Assembly: GCA_025963385.1 (NCBI GenBank)
Contig: JAOPUT010000058.1
Coordinates: 1-39,656 of the forward strand
DNA length: 39,656 bases
Source of the DNA: Mycobacterium sp.
GTDB taxonomy: Bacteria > Actinomycetota > Actinomycetes > Mycobacteriales > Mycobacteriaceae
Direction: 5' to 3'
Shown here: positions 16,099-25,747 of the stretch, piece after piece
Layout: each line of letters starts with the position of its first letter
How positions within the stretch are numbered: the first letter of the stretch is position 1
Notes under the pieces: model-generated
The model's database searches: none
The model's input: the letters and a program-made list of their open reading frames with translations, nothing else
Told to the model about the DNA's origin: nothing
Made by a program: the position numbers and the translations under genes

Positions 16099-16947
16099 CT
16101 AGGCGGGTATGTAGGCGAACTCGTCCGGGTTTGGGCCAGTGCGCCCGGATTCGCCGCCGTCGAGCGCGGAGATCGCCATCATGTCGGAGTCGTCCAACTC
16201 GAAGTCGAACAACTCGAAGTTCGACTTCATTCGATCCGGCGACACGGACTTCGGGATGACGATGTCCCCTCGCTGAACGTGCCAGCGCAGCACGACTTGA
16301 GCTGGTGACCTGCCAGCGGCGTTGGCGATTCGCTCGATGACCGGGTCACCGAGCACCTTGCCCTGAGCGATGGGTGACCACGCCTCGGTCGCAATGCCGT
16401 GCTCCTGCCCGTAGGTGCGAACCGAATCGTTTACGAAGTAGGGGTGGACCTCGACCTGGTTCACCGCGGGGACCGTGACGGATTCCTTCGCAAGTCGATC
16501 GAGGTGTGCTGGTTGGAAGTTCGAAACGCCGATGCTGCGCGCGCGTCCGTCGGCGGCGAACTCTTCGAGAACATGCCAGGTCGAGACGAAGTCACCGTCG
16601 TAGAGCGTTGGCAGTGGCCAGTGGATCAGGAACAGGTCAACGTAGTCGCAGCCGAGGGCGCGGAGAGTTCCGTCGAACGCGCGTCGTGCGTCGTCAGGTC
16701 TGTGGAACCCGTTGTTGAGCTTGCTCGTGATGAAGACGACCTCGCGGTCGAGCTCGGCCGCGACGATGCCCTGGCCGACTCCTTGTTCATTTCCATACAT
16801 TTCGGCGGTGTCGATGTGCCGGTAACCGATGTCGAGGGCGGCCTTCACCGCTGCAGCGGTCTCGTCTGGAGGGATCTGGAATACGCCGAAACCAAGCTGC
16901 GGGATGTGCGCGCCGTTGTTGAGGACTGTTGCGGGAACGTTGCTCAT
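16099..16947 (-). CDS. Aldo/keto reductase
   Basis: NADPH-dependent carbonyl reductase of 282 residues with a TIM-barrel fold. The catalytic tetrad is D46 and Y51 (IDTAEMYGNE), K76 (TSKL) and H109 (LIHWP). The signature GVSNFQPAHL follows and the cofactor block IPKSVSPDRMKSN is near the C-terminus. Length and motifs fit the AKR5-like group that includes 2,5-diketo-gluconate reductases and mycobacterial AKRs. ATG 16947 begins the conserved N-terminus; an open frame continues to 16998 with alternative starts, and no strong ribosome site is visible. It stands alone. The substrate range is probably broad. Confidence 0.88.
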   Translation of the reverse strand: MSNVPATVLNNGAHIPQLGFGVFQIPPDETAAAVKAALDIGYRHIDTAEMYGNEQGVGQGIVAAELDREVVFITSKLNNGFHRPDDARRAFDGTLRALGCDYVDLFLIHWPLPTLYDGDFVSTWHVLEEFAADGRARSIGVSNFQPAHLDRLAKESVTVPAVNQVEVHPYFVNDSVRTYGQEHGIATEAWSPIAQGKVLGDPVIERIANAAGRSPAQVVLRWHVQRGDIVIPKSVSPDRMKSNFELFDFELDDSDMMAISALDGGESGRTGPNPDEFAYIPA

Positions 16948-17433
16948 AGTGCCAGCCTGGCATGACTCGCGGACTTTGACGTTCACGCTGGTACCCATCT
17001 AGCGTTACTGCCAGCACTACTCTCGACTCCCCGCCAGGCAAGTCTCCGTCCCCTCGAAACAACCGGTCCTTTCCCAACCGATTCTGAGGTCGGCTGCAGC
17101 TCAGTACAATTCACGGATCAGTTCCGGGGCTATGCGTCGCAGCCGCCACCTGAAGGCGGGGACCATGCCACCTGGCTGGGGTGGTAGATGGGCACTAGCA
17201 GGGAGGACATCCAATCGCCACGGCGGAATCATGAAGAGTGAACGGCCGAGCAGGCTCAGCGAGCGAACAGCGCAACGATGACGGCGGTGACGTATGAATG
17301 TTCTTCAGTTAGGCACACGGGACCTAGCGCTGACCCGGACGCTTGCGATGCCCGTTGTGCCCCAACTATTCCCGCAGGCATACGGACATCAAGGTGATCG
17401 CCGGAGCGTGAGACCACAAGCAGCGATGGCATC
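16948..17433. other. Intergenic stretch without a recognisable gene
   Basis: Nearly 490 bp between divergent genes. Short open frames here do not look like proteins and lack ribosome sites. A small inverted repeat, CCACC and GGTGG with a 7-nt spacer, occurs at 17168-17184. It should contain the promoters of the aldo/keto reductase and the flavin monooxygenase, but I cannot place them. Confidence 0.5.
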
Positions 17434-18615
17434 ATGACCCGGGCGATCGTGGTCGGGGGGTCGCTCGGCGGGCTCACCGCGGCGTTGATCCTCCGAGACC
17501 AGGGCTGGGACGTCGACGTCGTGGAGCGTAGTCCGATTCCGCTCGAGGGCCGCGGGGCTGGGATCGTCGCACACCCAATCACCGTCCGCTACCTCGTGGA
17601 GCGGGCCGGCAGGGCGTTTCGCGAAATCGGCGTGCCGGCCAGCAGGCTTCGGTACCTCGACGACGATGGCGCGATCGTCCGCGAACGCCCCTGCGCATAC
17701 CGGTTCGCGTCGTACGTCGAGCTGTATCGAGGGTTGCTGGACGCCTTCGGCGTCGAGCGGTATCACCTGTCGACTGAGCTTGCCCACCTTGACAATCGCG
17801 GCGACGACGTCATGCTGTCCACGACCGGGGGTCAAACTCTGACGGCCGACCTCGTGGTATGCGCCGACGGCATCCGTTCTACCGGACGACGAATCATGGT
17901 GCCCGAAGCCAAACCTTACTATGCGGGTTACGTATCTTGGCGGGGCACCATCGACCGCGACGAACTCAGCGGCCGTACAGCGAGCGTTCTATCGGACGCC
18001 ATCACCTACCGGATCCTCCCGCGTGGCCACCTGCTGACCTACCCGATTCCGGGTCCGGACGGGTCTGTGTTGTGCAACTGGCTCTGGTATCGGAACGTCT
18101 GGCCGGGGGCCCACCTAGCCGACCTGCTGACCGATCGCAACGGTTGCGAGGCCGAGCTGACCGTGCCACGCGGATCAGTGCAGGACCGTCACCTCGAGGC
18201 GCTGCATGTCGCGGCGGACGCCGAGCTTCCTGCGCCGCTCGCCGAGCTCGTCCAACGAAGCGTCGAGCCGTTCATTCAGGTCATCGTCGACCTGGAGGTG
18301 CCTCGAATGGCGTTCGAGCGAACCTGCCTGATCGGCGACGCGGCATTCGCGCTGCGGCCCCACATCGGTGTCGGCACTGCGAAGGCAGCCGACGACGCCT
18401 GGCAGCTGGGCAAGTCGCTGCTCGGCGCCACTGCGAGTTACGTGCCAGATCGACTGAAGGCCTGGGAGACTCAACAACTGTCCGTGGCGCGACGAGCCAT
18501 GCGAAGGACCCGCACGGCGGGTCAGCGCCTGCAGGACGGCACCTGGCGGGTCGGCGAGCCGCCACCATTCGGGCTGCACGTGGCTGGGGATAGCGTTCTG
18601 CCGATCGGCGGCTGA
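17434..18615 (+). CDS. Class A FAD-dependent monooxygenase
   Basis: Flavoprotein hydroxylase of 393 residues. The dinucleotide loop VGGSLGGLTAA at 7-17 is a GxGxxG variant. A CADGIRS motif lies near 145-151, and the FAD ribityl-binding GDAAF near the second third is the variant of GDAAHP found in the 2,6-dihydroxypyridine 3-monooxygenase group. Such enzymes use NAD(P)H and O2 to hydroxylate an activated aromatic or pyridine ring. No clear ribosome site precedes ATG 17434. It converges with the carboxylic acid reductase 45 bp downstream and has no adjacent regulator. Pyridine-ring specificity is only a suggestion from overall resemblance. Confidence 0.82.
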   Translation: MTRAIVVGGSLGGLTAALILRDQGWDVDVVERSPIPLEGRGAGIVAHPITVRYLVERAGRAFREIGVPASRLRYLDDDGAIVRERPCAYRFASYVELYRGLLDAFGVERYHLSTELAHLDNRGDDVMLSTTGGQTLTADLVVCADGIRSTGRRIMVPEAKPYYAGYVSWRGTIDRDELSGRTASVLSDAITYRILPRGHLLTYPIPGPDGSVLCNWLWYRNVWPGAHLADLLTDRNGCEAELTVPRGSVQDRHLEALHVAADAELPAPLAELVQRSVEPFIQVIVDLEVPRMAFERTCLIGDAAFALRPHIGVGTAKAADDAWQLGKSLLGATASYVPDRLKAWETQQLSVARRAMRRTRTAGQRLQDGTWRVGEPPPFGLHVAGDSVLPIGG

Positions 18616-18660
18616 ACCCAAAGATCCAGTGACGCCGGGCCATCGAGATCGGGCCATGTG

Positions 18661-21600
18661 TTAGAGCAATCCGAGCCGTTCCAGATCGGTGATGTATTTG
18701 ACGATCATCGCACGCGAGACATGTGGAATGTCGTTATCCGCACCAATTTTCGCGTTCCGCACAGCCGATCGGAACCGGGTGGTGGGAGCCATGGCGCCCT
18801 TGATTGGCCGCTCGGCTTTTCTGTAGTTGTGCAGCAGCGGCAGCAGCGATGCCTGGCGTTGCCGTTCAGGCAGGGCACGCATGGCCGTCTCGAACCGGTG
18901 CAGCCAGGCGTCGTAGTCACCGACGCGCTGGATCGAGTAGCCAGCTTCGATGAGCCAGTCGACGTACTCGTCAAGCCCGATGCCGTCGTCGTGGGGGTTC
19001 ATCACGTGGTAGGTCTCGAACCCGTGCACCGCATCACCCCCCGAGTCGCTTCGCTGCAGGCCCCCGAACCGTTCGCTCAGCGTGGAGATCGCCTCGGCGA
19101 TGAAATCGACCGGTAGCCCGTCGTAGTGCGCGCGCTGCCGCCTGCCGCCTGCGTCGAGCTCGTAGAACGACTGCGGCGCAACGCCGGTGGTGACCAAGCT
19201 GAGCATCAACCGGGTGAACATGTCCGGGACGTTGAGCTGACCCACGTACCTGGCATCCGCCAGGATCATGTCGCAGCGGAACACGGCCACAGGCAGCCCG
19301 CACAGGTCATGAGCCTCCCGCAACAGCACCTCGCCCGCCCACTTGCTGGTGCCATAGCCGTTCGCGTAGCTGTCGTCCACGGCGCGGGTCGAGCTGGTCA
19401 CCCGGATGTCGGCGTCCTCGGTGAACGACGAGGCGGGTTCGATCCCCGCGCCGACACCGATGGTGGACACGTAGGCGAAGGGCTTGAGCTTCGTGGTGAG
19501 CGCGATGCGGATCAATTCGGCGGTACCCAAGGCATTGGGTCCGAACAGCTGACTGTAGGGCAGGACGTGGTTCACCAGAGCGGCGGCATCAACGATCAGG
19601 TCGACCGTGTCGGCCAAGCGCTGCCAGGTCCGCTGATTGAGCCCGAGGTTGGCCTCGCCTTGGTCACCGGCGATGACCGCCAGGTGTTCACCGGCGAGTT
19701 CGCTGTAGTGCCGGAGAAGTTCGGGATCGCCACTATGGAACGTCATGTCCACCCGTGCGCGAGCAGTTGCGGCGTCCTTGGCCCTCACCAGACAGATCAC
19801 CGTCCCGTCGACGGGTGCCATCCGTTCCAGCCATTCCAGGACGAGGTAGCGCCCGAGGAAGCCCGTCGCGCCCGTCAAGAGGACGGTCCGGATCTCAGCG
19901 GAGGGCCGGGGCAGCGTCGGGGCGTCCGACAGCGTGGTGGCGTCGACGAACTTGTCCAGGGTGAGGTCGGCGGCGTGCACCTCGATAGCGTCGCGACCGT
20001 GAACTGCAGCGAAGGTGGGCCGCTTGGTTGCGCCGCTTCTTTGGGTTTCCACGTAGTCGGCGATGGCCTGCAGATCGGACGCCGGGCTCACGATGACGCC
20101 GACGGGCACGTCGACGCAGAAGATCTCGCGGAGCAGGTTGGCGAATGTCAACGCAGACAGAGAATCCCCGCCCAGATCGGTGAACCGCGCGTCCGGTGGT
20201 AAGTCGGTGACCGCGGCGCCCAGCAGCGCTCCCGCGGCCCGTGTGATGGTCTCCAGCACCGGCATGTCGGCGCCGCTGTGTCGCAGCGCGTGCAGTTCGT
20301 CGGTCTGACCCTCAGCCAGCTCGGTGTAGAGCTCTTCCAGCAGCTCGCCGTAGCGTTCCTTGAGCCGCGGCCGCGCCAGCTTGCGAATACCGGTGAGCAG
20401 ACCGTTCTCCAGCGTGAAGGGTGTTGTCTCGATGACGAAGTCGCGGGGAATTTCGTAGGACTGCAGTCCAGCTTCTTTCGCCACGCTCTGCAGTGAGTCG
20501 CCAATGAGCCGCTTGAGCGGTTCTCGAATGCCGCGGGACAACGCTTCCTCGCTGGGCACGACCACCGCCAGTGGGTAGGAGCGTGCGCTGTTCCCATAGA
20601 CGTAGATCTGCCGCACCAGTGGGCTGCTGGCGAACACGGCCTCCAACTTCGATACCGCGACGAACTCGCCCTGTGAGAGCTTCAGCACGTTGTTGCGCCG
20701 GTCGACGTACGCGAGCTGATCGGGACCGGTCTGGGCCACGACATCGCCGGTCCGGTAGAAGCCGTCCGGATCGAACACGTCCGCGGTGACTTTCGGCCGC
20801 TTGTAGTAACCCGGGAACAAGTTCGCCGTCTTGACGAGGAGTTCGCCTCTGGGGTGCGGGCGATCGGTGCTGAAGTACCCCAACTCGGGGACGTCGACCA
20901 GCTTGTAGTCGATCGTCGACGGGCGGCGCACCTGGCCGTCGACGAAGACAATTCCGGCCTCGGTCGAGCCGTACCCTTCCACGACGTGAAGCCCCAGGAG
21001 GGACTCGACGAACGCCTTCATCTCAACCGAGATGGGCGCGGAGCTGGTCAAGGCCGAGACGAACCGTCCGCCAAGAAGGTTCTGCCGCAGCTTCGCCATC
21101 ACCTCGGCTTCAACCGCCGCACGATCGGCACCATCGGACACCCGACGGTCCATTTCGCTCTGAAACTCGTGAAAGAGCAGCTCCCAAATCCGCGGCACGA
21201 AACTCAACTCGGTGGGCCGCACCAATGCGAGGTCCTCGAATAACGTCGAAAGGTCGCTCCTGCCAGCGAAGTAGGACGTACCACCGTTCGCGAGCGTCCC
21301 GTAGAGGATCCCCCGCCCCATGACGTGGCTCATCGGCATGAAGCTCAGCGTGATCGACGGCTCGGCGCCCAGCTCACCCCACGACCAGGTCGACCTGCCC
21401 CAGAAGTTCACGACCAAGCTCTGGGGGTACATGGCGCCTTTCGGCGCTCCGGTGCTGCCCGAGGTGTAGATCAGTAGCGCCAACGGATCATCGTCGTCGG
21501 GAGCCAATGGGGGTGTGACCGGCCGCGCCTGCCCGCGTGCGGCGAACTCGGCCATGGTTTCAACGATCACCGGGCTGCCTGCTTTCGCCAATCGTGTCCG

Positions 21601-22224
21601 GGCGGCGTCGAACGCCTCGCGATGGTCGTCCGCCTCGGGGTGGTAGTCGAATACCACCAGCCGCGCGGGCGAGTGGCCGATCAGGATCAGCTCGACGGCG
21701 TCGTCGAGATAGTCGGCACCCGATGCGAGCACCACCGGTTTGGTCTCGGCGACGATGGGCCTCAATTGCGTGACCGGTGCACTGGTCTGAAGCGGAACGG
21801 ACACGGCGTCCAACTGAATCAACGCCATGTCGATGATCGCGTAGTCGATACTGGCGAAGCCCAGGACGCACACCCGGTCCCCGGGACGCACCGAATGCTC
21901 ATCATCGTCGACCAAGGCATTGGCGAAAACACCCACGCGGTACCACAACTCGCCATAGGTGACCGTCTCGAACCAGGGCAGCAGCTCCAAGGAGGTACGG
22001 CCGGTCTCTGGGTCGTTGAGGAATCGGACGGCCCGCTGTCCGAGCGCAGGCCGGTCCGCGTAGCCCTCCATCACCGTTTGCACGATCTGCTTGAGTCGCA
22101 TTGCAGGCTCGGCGATGGCCGCGCTGATCACCGAGCTCGGCCGGGCATCGGCGAATTGCTGATCGTCGAGGTACAGCTCGATGATGCGGCGCACGAGGCG
22201 CGCTTCGCGGGATCCAGCCGGCAT
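18661..22224 (-). CDS. car: Carboxylic acid reductase (adenylation-carrier-reductase)
   Basis: Large single-chain enzyme of 1187 residues that reduces carboxylic acids to aldehydes with ATP and NADPH. The adenylation domain occupies about 30-640, with [11 protein letters not shown] at 253-263, EGYGSTEAG near 416-424 and the TGD box near 492. The peptidyl-carrier domain (about 650-730) has LGGDSLS with S688 for the phosphopantetheine arm. The thioester reductase domain (from about 778) has TGATGFLG at 784-791 and the Y957/K961 catalytic pair (YGTSK). Length and order match full mycobacterial/nocardial Car proteins, and all key residues are present. Activity requires a phosphopantetheinyl transferase, which is not encoded here. 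The start at 22224 lacks a strong ribosome site. The product would be an aldehyde from an aromatic or fatty acid. Confidence 0.95.
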   Translation of the reverse strand: MPAGSREARLVRRIIELYLDDQQFADARPSSVISAAIAEPAMRLKQIVQTVMEGYADRPALGQRAVRFLNDPETGRTSLELLPWFETVTYGELWYRVGVFANALVDDDEHSVRPGDRVCVLGFASIDYAIIDMALIQLDAVSVPLQTSAPVTQLRPIVAETKPVVLASGADYLDDAVELILIGHSPARLVVFDYHPEADDHREAFDAARTRLAKAGSPVIVETMAEFAARGQARPVTPPLAPDDDDPLALLIYTSGSTGAPKGAMYPQSLVVNFWGRSTWSWGELGAEPSITLSFMPMSHVMGRGILYGTLANGGTSYFAGRSDLSTLFEDLALVRPTELSFVPRIWELLFHEFQSEMDRRVSDGADRAAVEAEVMAKLRQNLLGGRFVSALTSSAPISVEMKAFVESLLGLHVVEGYGSTEAGIVFVDGQVRRPSTIDYKLVDVPELGYFSTDRPHPRGELLVKTANLFPGYYKRPKVTADVFDPDGFYRTGDVVAQTGPDQLAYVDRRNNVLKLSQGEFVAVSKLEAVFASSPLVRQIYVYGNSARSYPLAVVVPSEEALSRGIREPLKRLIGDSLQSVAKEAGLQSYEIPRDFVIETTPFTLENGLLTGIRKLARPRLKERYGELLEELYTELAEGQTDELHALRHSGADMPVLETITRAAGALLGAAVTDLPPDARFTDLGGDSLSALTFANLLREIFCVDVPVGVIVSPASDLQAIADYVETQRSGATKRPTFAAVHGRDAIEVHAADLTLDKFVDATTLSDAPTLPRPSAEIRTVLLTGATGFLGRYLVLEWLERMAPVDGTVICLVRAKDAATARARVDMTFHSGDPELLRHYSELAGEHLAVIAGDQGEANLGLNQRTWQRLADTVDLIVDAAALVNHVLPYSQLFGPNALGTAELIRIALTTKLKPFAYVSTIGVGAGIEPASSFTEDADIRVTSSTRAVDDSYANGYGTSKWAGEVLLREAHDLCGLPVAVFRCDMILADARYVGQLNVPDMFTRLMLSLVTTGVAPQSFYELDAGGRRQRAHYDGLPVDFIAEAISTLSERFGGLQRSDSGGDAVHGFETYHVMNPHDDGIGLDEYVDWLIEAGYSIQRVGDYDAWLHRFETAMRALPERQRQASLLPLLHNYRKAERPIKGAMAPTTRFRSAVRNAKIGADNDIPHVSRAMIVKYITDLERLGLL

Positions 22225-22250
22225 GAAATCACCACTCTTTAGTACGATTA

Positions 22251-22263
22251 CGTTGATTCAACG
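22251..22263. promoter_or_regulatory. Small palindrome upstream of car
   Basis: CGTTGA and TCAACG arms flank a single T, 27-39 bp before the car start codon. It may be an operator for an unlinked regulator. A second repeat, GCCACC-CT-GGTGGC, lies at 22285-22298. Neither has an obvious cognate gene nearby. Confidence 0.35.
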
Positions 22264-22434
22264 GTAGAAGGAATTGGTGGGATCGCCACCCTGGTGGCCC
22301 GGCCGCCGCGGCATTCCACCGCCAAGGCGCTGGACATTTACGGCTGGCGGGTAAGCGAAGACTCCTGTTGTCGGCAAAGCTCTTTTGGGTGTCAGCGCTG
22401 CCGATCTAGGTGACCCCAAAGCGCGGTCCCGGAA

Positions 22435-24021
22435 CTAGAAGCCGACAACCTGACCGTCGCGACGCGGGTCGCTCGCCCCGAGATACCCGTCCGGCAAGCG
22501 CCAGATCGCCTGGCAGCTGCCGAACTGGTTGTAGTCCTCGACCGCGACGAGATCGTGGCCACGGCGGCGCAGTTCGTCGACCGTAGCCTGCGGGAAGCCG
22601 TCCTCGAGGCTAACCCCCATGCCGTGCAGCCAACGGAACCGCGGTCCGTCGCAGGCCGCCTGCGGGTTCTGGCCGTAGTCGGTGATGCGGACCACCAGCT
22701 GCACATGTCCCTGCGGCTGCATGGTGCCGCCCATCACGCCGAAGCTCATCACCGGTGCGCCGGCTCTGGTCAGAAAGGCGGGAACGATGGTGTGGTACGG
22801 GCGCTTTCGGGGCGCGACCAGGTTCGGGTGCCCGGGCGTCGAGGTGAAATCTGTGCCGCGGTTCTGCAATGAGATCCCGGTGCCCGGCACCACCACGCCC
22901 GACCCGAAGCCGTCGTAGTTGGACTGGATCATCGACACCATCACTCCGCTGGCGTCAGCCGCGGTCAGATACACCGTGCCACCCTTCGGTGGCCGCCCCG
23001 CCGCAACCGGCGTGGCCCTCGCCGGGTCGATCAGTGTCGACCGCTGCTTGAGGTAGTCCGCGTCCAACAGCTGATGCGGGCGAACCGGCATGTGGTCGAT
23101 GTCGGCGACGTAGGCCAGCGCGTCGGCGAAGGCCAGCTTGATCGCCTCGATCTGCAGGTGCACGCTATCTGCTGAATCCACAGGGAGCGAAGCCATGTCG
23201 AAGTGCCGCAACATGCCGAGCGCGATCAAGGCGACGATGCCCTGACCGTTCGGTGGGAGTTCGTGCAGTGTGTAGTCGCGGTAGTCGATGCTGATCGGAT
23301 CGACCCAGTCGGCGTGGTGCGAGGCCAGATCGGAGGTCAGCATCGCGCCACCGTTCGCGGTCGAATGCGCCTCCATCGCAGCTGCCAGCTCGCCCCGATA
23401 GAAGGCGTCCCCGCCCGTTGCCGCAATGGATTCCAACGTCGACGCGAGTTCGGGAAGTCGGAACCGCTCCCCTGGCGCCGGCGCGCGCCCACCCGGAAGG
23501 AACGCTTCGGCGAAGCCCGGCTGAGATCGTAGCTCCGGCCCCTGCTTGGTCCACTGCGCGGCCACCGTCGGCGAGACGAGGAACCCGTCGCGGCCGTAGC
23601 CAATCGCCGGTTCGAAGACGCGCGCGAACGGCAGCCTGCCGAACCGAGCGTGCAGCTCCGCCCAGGCGGACACCGCTCCGGGCACGGTGACTGAATTCCA
23701 GCCCCGCACCGGAACGGGGCCGCCGCGGAAATAGTCGGGCGTCCACGCCGCAGGCGACCGCCCCGAGGCGTTCAACCCGTGTAACCGCTCGCCGTCCCAC
23801 ACGATGGCGAAGGCGTCCGACCCGATGCCATTGGACACCGGCTCGACCAAGGTCAGGGTGATTGCGGCGGCGAGCGCCGCATCGACCGCGCTGCCTCCGT
23901 CGGCGAGCATCGCCAGGCCGGCCTGTGCGGCCAGCGGCTGGGACGTGCAGACCATATTCCGCGCCAGTAGCGGTTTGCGTGGCCACGGGTAGGGCAGTTC
24001 CCACGAGAACGGGACAGTCAT
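22435..24021 (-). CDS. Gamma-glutamyltransferase-like Ntn hydrolase, no signal peptide
   Basis: Member of the gamma-glutamyltranspeptidase/acylase family, 528 residues, made as a precursor that cleaves itself. The large-subunit part contains the DGGSAVDAALAAAITL block (41-56). The predicted nucleophile is T349 in PPKGGTVYLTAAD, where the classical enzymes have the TTH start of the small subunit. The small subunit keeps the FGSGVVVPGTGISLQNRG and GVMGG motifs. There is no signal peptide, so it is probably cytoplasmic, unlike typical GGT, which fits the acylase-like or oxamate/amide-hydrolase members. ATG 24021 is preceded by AGGA at 9 nt; upstream frame to 24075 is unlikely. It lies 210 bp upstream of car on the same strand. 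A link between amide hydrolysis and acid reduction is speculative. Confidence 0.85.
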   Translation of the reverse strand: MTVPFSWELPYPWPRKPLLARNMVCTSQPLAAQAGLAMLADGGSAVDAALAAAITLTLVEPVSNGIGSDAFAIVWDGERLHGLNASGRSPAAWTPDYFRGGPVPVRGWNSVTVPGAVSAWAELHARFGRLPFARVFEPAIGYGRDGFLVSPTVAAQWTKQGPELRSQPGFAEAFLPGGRAPAPGERFRLPELASTLESIAATGGDAFYRGELAAAMEAHSTANGGAMLTSDLASHHADWVDPISIDYRDYTLHELPPNGQGIVALIALGMLRHFDMASLPVDSADSVHLQIEAIKLAFADALAYVADIDHMPVRPHQLLDADYLKQRSTLIDPARATPVAAGRPPKGGTVYLTAADASGVMVSMIQSNYDGFGSGVVVPGTGISLQNRGTDFTSTPGHPNLVAPRKRPYHTIVPAFLTRAGAPVMSFGVMGGTMQPQGHVQLVVRITDYGQNPQAACDGPRFRWLHGMGVSLEDGFPQATVDELRRRGHDLVAVEDYNQFGSCQAIWRLPDGYLGASDPRRDGQVVGF

Positions 24022-24108
24022 CGGTGTAATCCTACGAGCCGAGCACTCATCAAAGCGATGCGCGACGCCAGCCAATCTCGTTGCCGGCCAGCGCGAGCTG
24101 GTTGATGG

Positions 24109-24408
24109 CTACCGGCGCCAACCCCACGGCCAGCCACCCGGCCAGCCGTAGCCCCAGCCTGGACCGCCACGCCAGCCACCTCCCCAGCCACCACCGTGGA
24201 AGCCGCCGCCGTGGAAGCCGCCGCCGTGGCCGCCGCCGCCGAAACGGACCTGTTCAATATGGCCGGCGGCCATGGGTGTCGATGCGGTGGCGATCACTGG
24301 CGCCGGAGCCGGAGCGGGATCGGCCATGGCCGCCGGTGCTGCGGCGATGGTAAGCGCGGCTGCGCCTGCCGCCAACGCCGATGTCATGTACTTCAATCCA
24401 ATTCGCAT
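24109..24408 (-). CDS. Secreted Gly/His/Trp-rich small protein
   Basis: Protein of 99 residues with a good Sec signal peptide (MRIGLKYMTSALAAGAAALT..., cleavage likely after AMADP near residue 30). It has a short Ala/Pro segment and then a low-complexity tail from about residue 56 in which HGGGF and WGGGW-type repeats dominate and the end is W/G/R. AAGGAG at 7 nt before ATG 24408 supports translation. The His- and Trp-rich repeats suggest metal or surface interaction, but no function is known. Similar glycine-rich exported peptides occur in mycobacteria. It is followed on the same strand by the gamma-glutamyltransferase gene after an 87-bp gap. Confidence 0.75.
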   Translation of the reverse strand: MRIGLKYMTSALAAGAAALTIAAAPAAMADPAPAPAPVIATASTPMAAGHIEQVRFGGGGHGGGFHGGGFHGGGWGGGWRGGPGWGYGWPGGWPWGWRR

Positions 24409-24427
24409 GAGGACACTCCTTCGAAAG

Positions 24428-24691
24428 TCAACTAGTCCTTGCCTCTTCCAGAGTCGCGACCCAACGAGTCCATGTCGTCATCGCTGGCACCCATTCATGA
24501 TTTCCCGTCAACCGGAATTGGGGCTCGACCAGGTCCCGTGTGCCCGGCGCCCGGAACGAGGTACGGCGGCTGGACGGGAGGCACAGCTGGGGGTCAGCAG
24601 TGACGACGGCACTGCTGCGCCGAATCACCAGGTGCTGATCATGATTCACGCATCCGTAGCCGCCGACGACCAACACACGCATCGACCGCAT
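24428..24691 (-). CDS. Possible small protein downstream of the methyltransferase
   Basis: Open frame of 87 residues starting MRSMRVLVVGGYGC. AGGAG lies 5 nt upstream of its ATG, and it begins 9 bp after the methyltransferase stop on the same strand, as in a coupled operon. It matches no family I recognise, has no membrane segment and is rich in Arg, Thr and Val. The middle of the frame contains a strong hairpin (24595-24617), so the stretch might instead be a transcribed non-coding region or terminator. Real-gene status is doubtful. Confidence 0.35.
   Translation of the reverse strand: MRSMRVLVVGGYGCVNHDQHLVIRRSSAVVTADPQLCLPSSRRTSFRAPGTRDLVEPQFRLTGNHEWVPAMTTWTRWVATLEEARTS
24595..24617. terminator. 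Stem-loop after the methyltransferase gene
   Basis: Perfect 8-bp arms CAGCAGTG and CACTGCTG with loop ACGACGG, about 85-105 bp beyond the methyltransferase stop. There is no T-run. It could end that transcript. It lies inside a doubtful small open frame, and the two readings compete. Confidence 0.4.
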
Positions 24692-24700
24692 CGCAGTCTC

Positions 24701-25474
24701 CTATGAACGGGTGGCGAGGATCAACAGAGTGTCGCCGCCCACCGCCACTCCTGACGAACCGATGCGCTCGGCCAGTCTGGTGCGTAACTCCGAGGCCTTC
24801 TTGGCGGGGAGGACGAGATGGTTTGAGTAGGTGAATGCGAGGTCAAGCCACCGCTCAGTGGAATAGCGCTCGTTCCGCGGGTACGTGCGCTCCTCAACTG
24901 TGAAACCGGACGCCGTGATTGAGGCGATCAGCCCTTCGGTGCGATGCTCTACGTCAAGGCCGTTCGACGAGCCGTCAGCAAGGGGTGAACTCGGATCCAC
25001 GTAGTCCCGGTAGATCCCGGCGAGTTCGCCCTGAGTGGGATGTGTTGGGAACAGCCGGTTCCACATCAATGCAAGATGTCCACCGGCAGGCAGCAGTCGA
25101 TGAACTTTCGATAATGCGATGTCAGGATTCACCCAATGAAAGGACTGCCCGAACACGACGAGGTCGAAGCGGCGCTCCGCGGGGTCCCAGTTCTCAAAGG
25201 TCGCGATCTCGATGGGGACGCCCTTGCCGCTGGCGAGTTCGGCCATTCGCGGATCGGGCTCAACGGCAAGCACATCGACTCCCCTCTCGAGGAGCTGCTC
25301 GGAAGCTATCCCGGTGCCCGCGCCAACGTCGAGCACCGTTCGAGCGCCCTGTCTGAGAAGGTCATCGATGAGCTCGGCGGGGTACCGCGGCCTACGCGCG
25401 TCGTAGATTCGCGCCGCGGCACCGAACGAGTCCGCGCGCGCACGGTCGAGGTAAAGATCTGCACGTGGTTGCAC
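24701..25474 (-). CDS. SAM-dependent class I methyltransferase
   Basis: Rossmann-fold methyltransferase of 257 residues. Motif I is VLDVGAGTG at 47-55, the acidic end of strand 2 is AVEPDPRM near 75-82, and the later FDLVVFGQSFHWVNPD block matches the Methyltransf_11 family. It transfers a methyl group from S-adenosylmethionine to a small molecule that cannot be inferred. The frame opens with GTG 25474, just after GAGGGG, which is too close for a good ribosome site, so the exact start is uncertain. It may be followed by a coupled small gene. Upstream, 273 bp separate it from the divergent FMN reductase, with a GTGCTAGCAC palindrome at 25562-25571. Confidence 0.85.
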   Translation of the reverse strand: MQPRADLYLDRARADSFGAAARIYDARRPRYPAELIDDLLRQGARTVLDVGAGTGIASEQLLERGVDVLAVEPDPRMAELASGKGVPIEIATFENWDPAERRFDLVVFGQSFHWVNPDIALSKVHRLLPAGGHLALMWNRLFPTHPTQGELAGIYRDYVDPSSPLADGSSNGLDVEHRTEGLIASITASGFTVEERTYPRNERYSTERWLDLAFTYSNHLVLPAKKASELRTRLAERIGSSGVAVGGDTLLILATRS

Positions 25475-25747
25475 CCCTCAAGGCTACGCGGGGCACAACG
25501 TCTTACGACGGAATCCTGTTGTTTGAGAGCGTATTTCCCGGCTCATGGGTATGACGCGGTAGTGCTAGCACCAACTGGCGAACTCATGCTAACCGCTAAC
25601 GCAAGTTACCGGCCGCGCCGATGCAAATTTCACTTCGGCTCTCCAGAATTGGAGCGGCACGGTTTCATCAGGCTGATGTCGTTGCAGTAATGGGCGCCAT
25701 GGTTGCCACCCTGCAGCTGAACAGAAATGCACTACGAAGGGACTGCG

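Noticed and set aside
19126..20202. 358-residue plus-strand frame inside car
   Set aside because: Shadow of the carboxylic acid reductase; no ribosome site or recognisable domain.
24601..25690. Plus-strand frames opposite the methyltransferase
   Set aside because: Antisense shadows; the minus strand has the SAM-binding motif and family layout.
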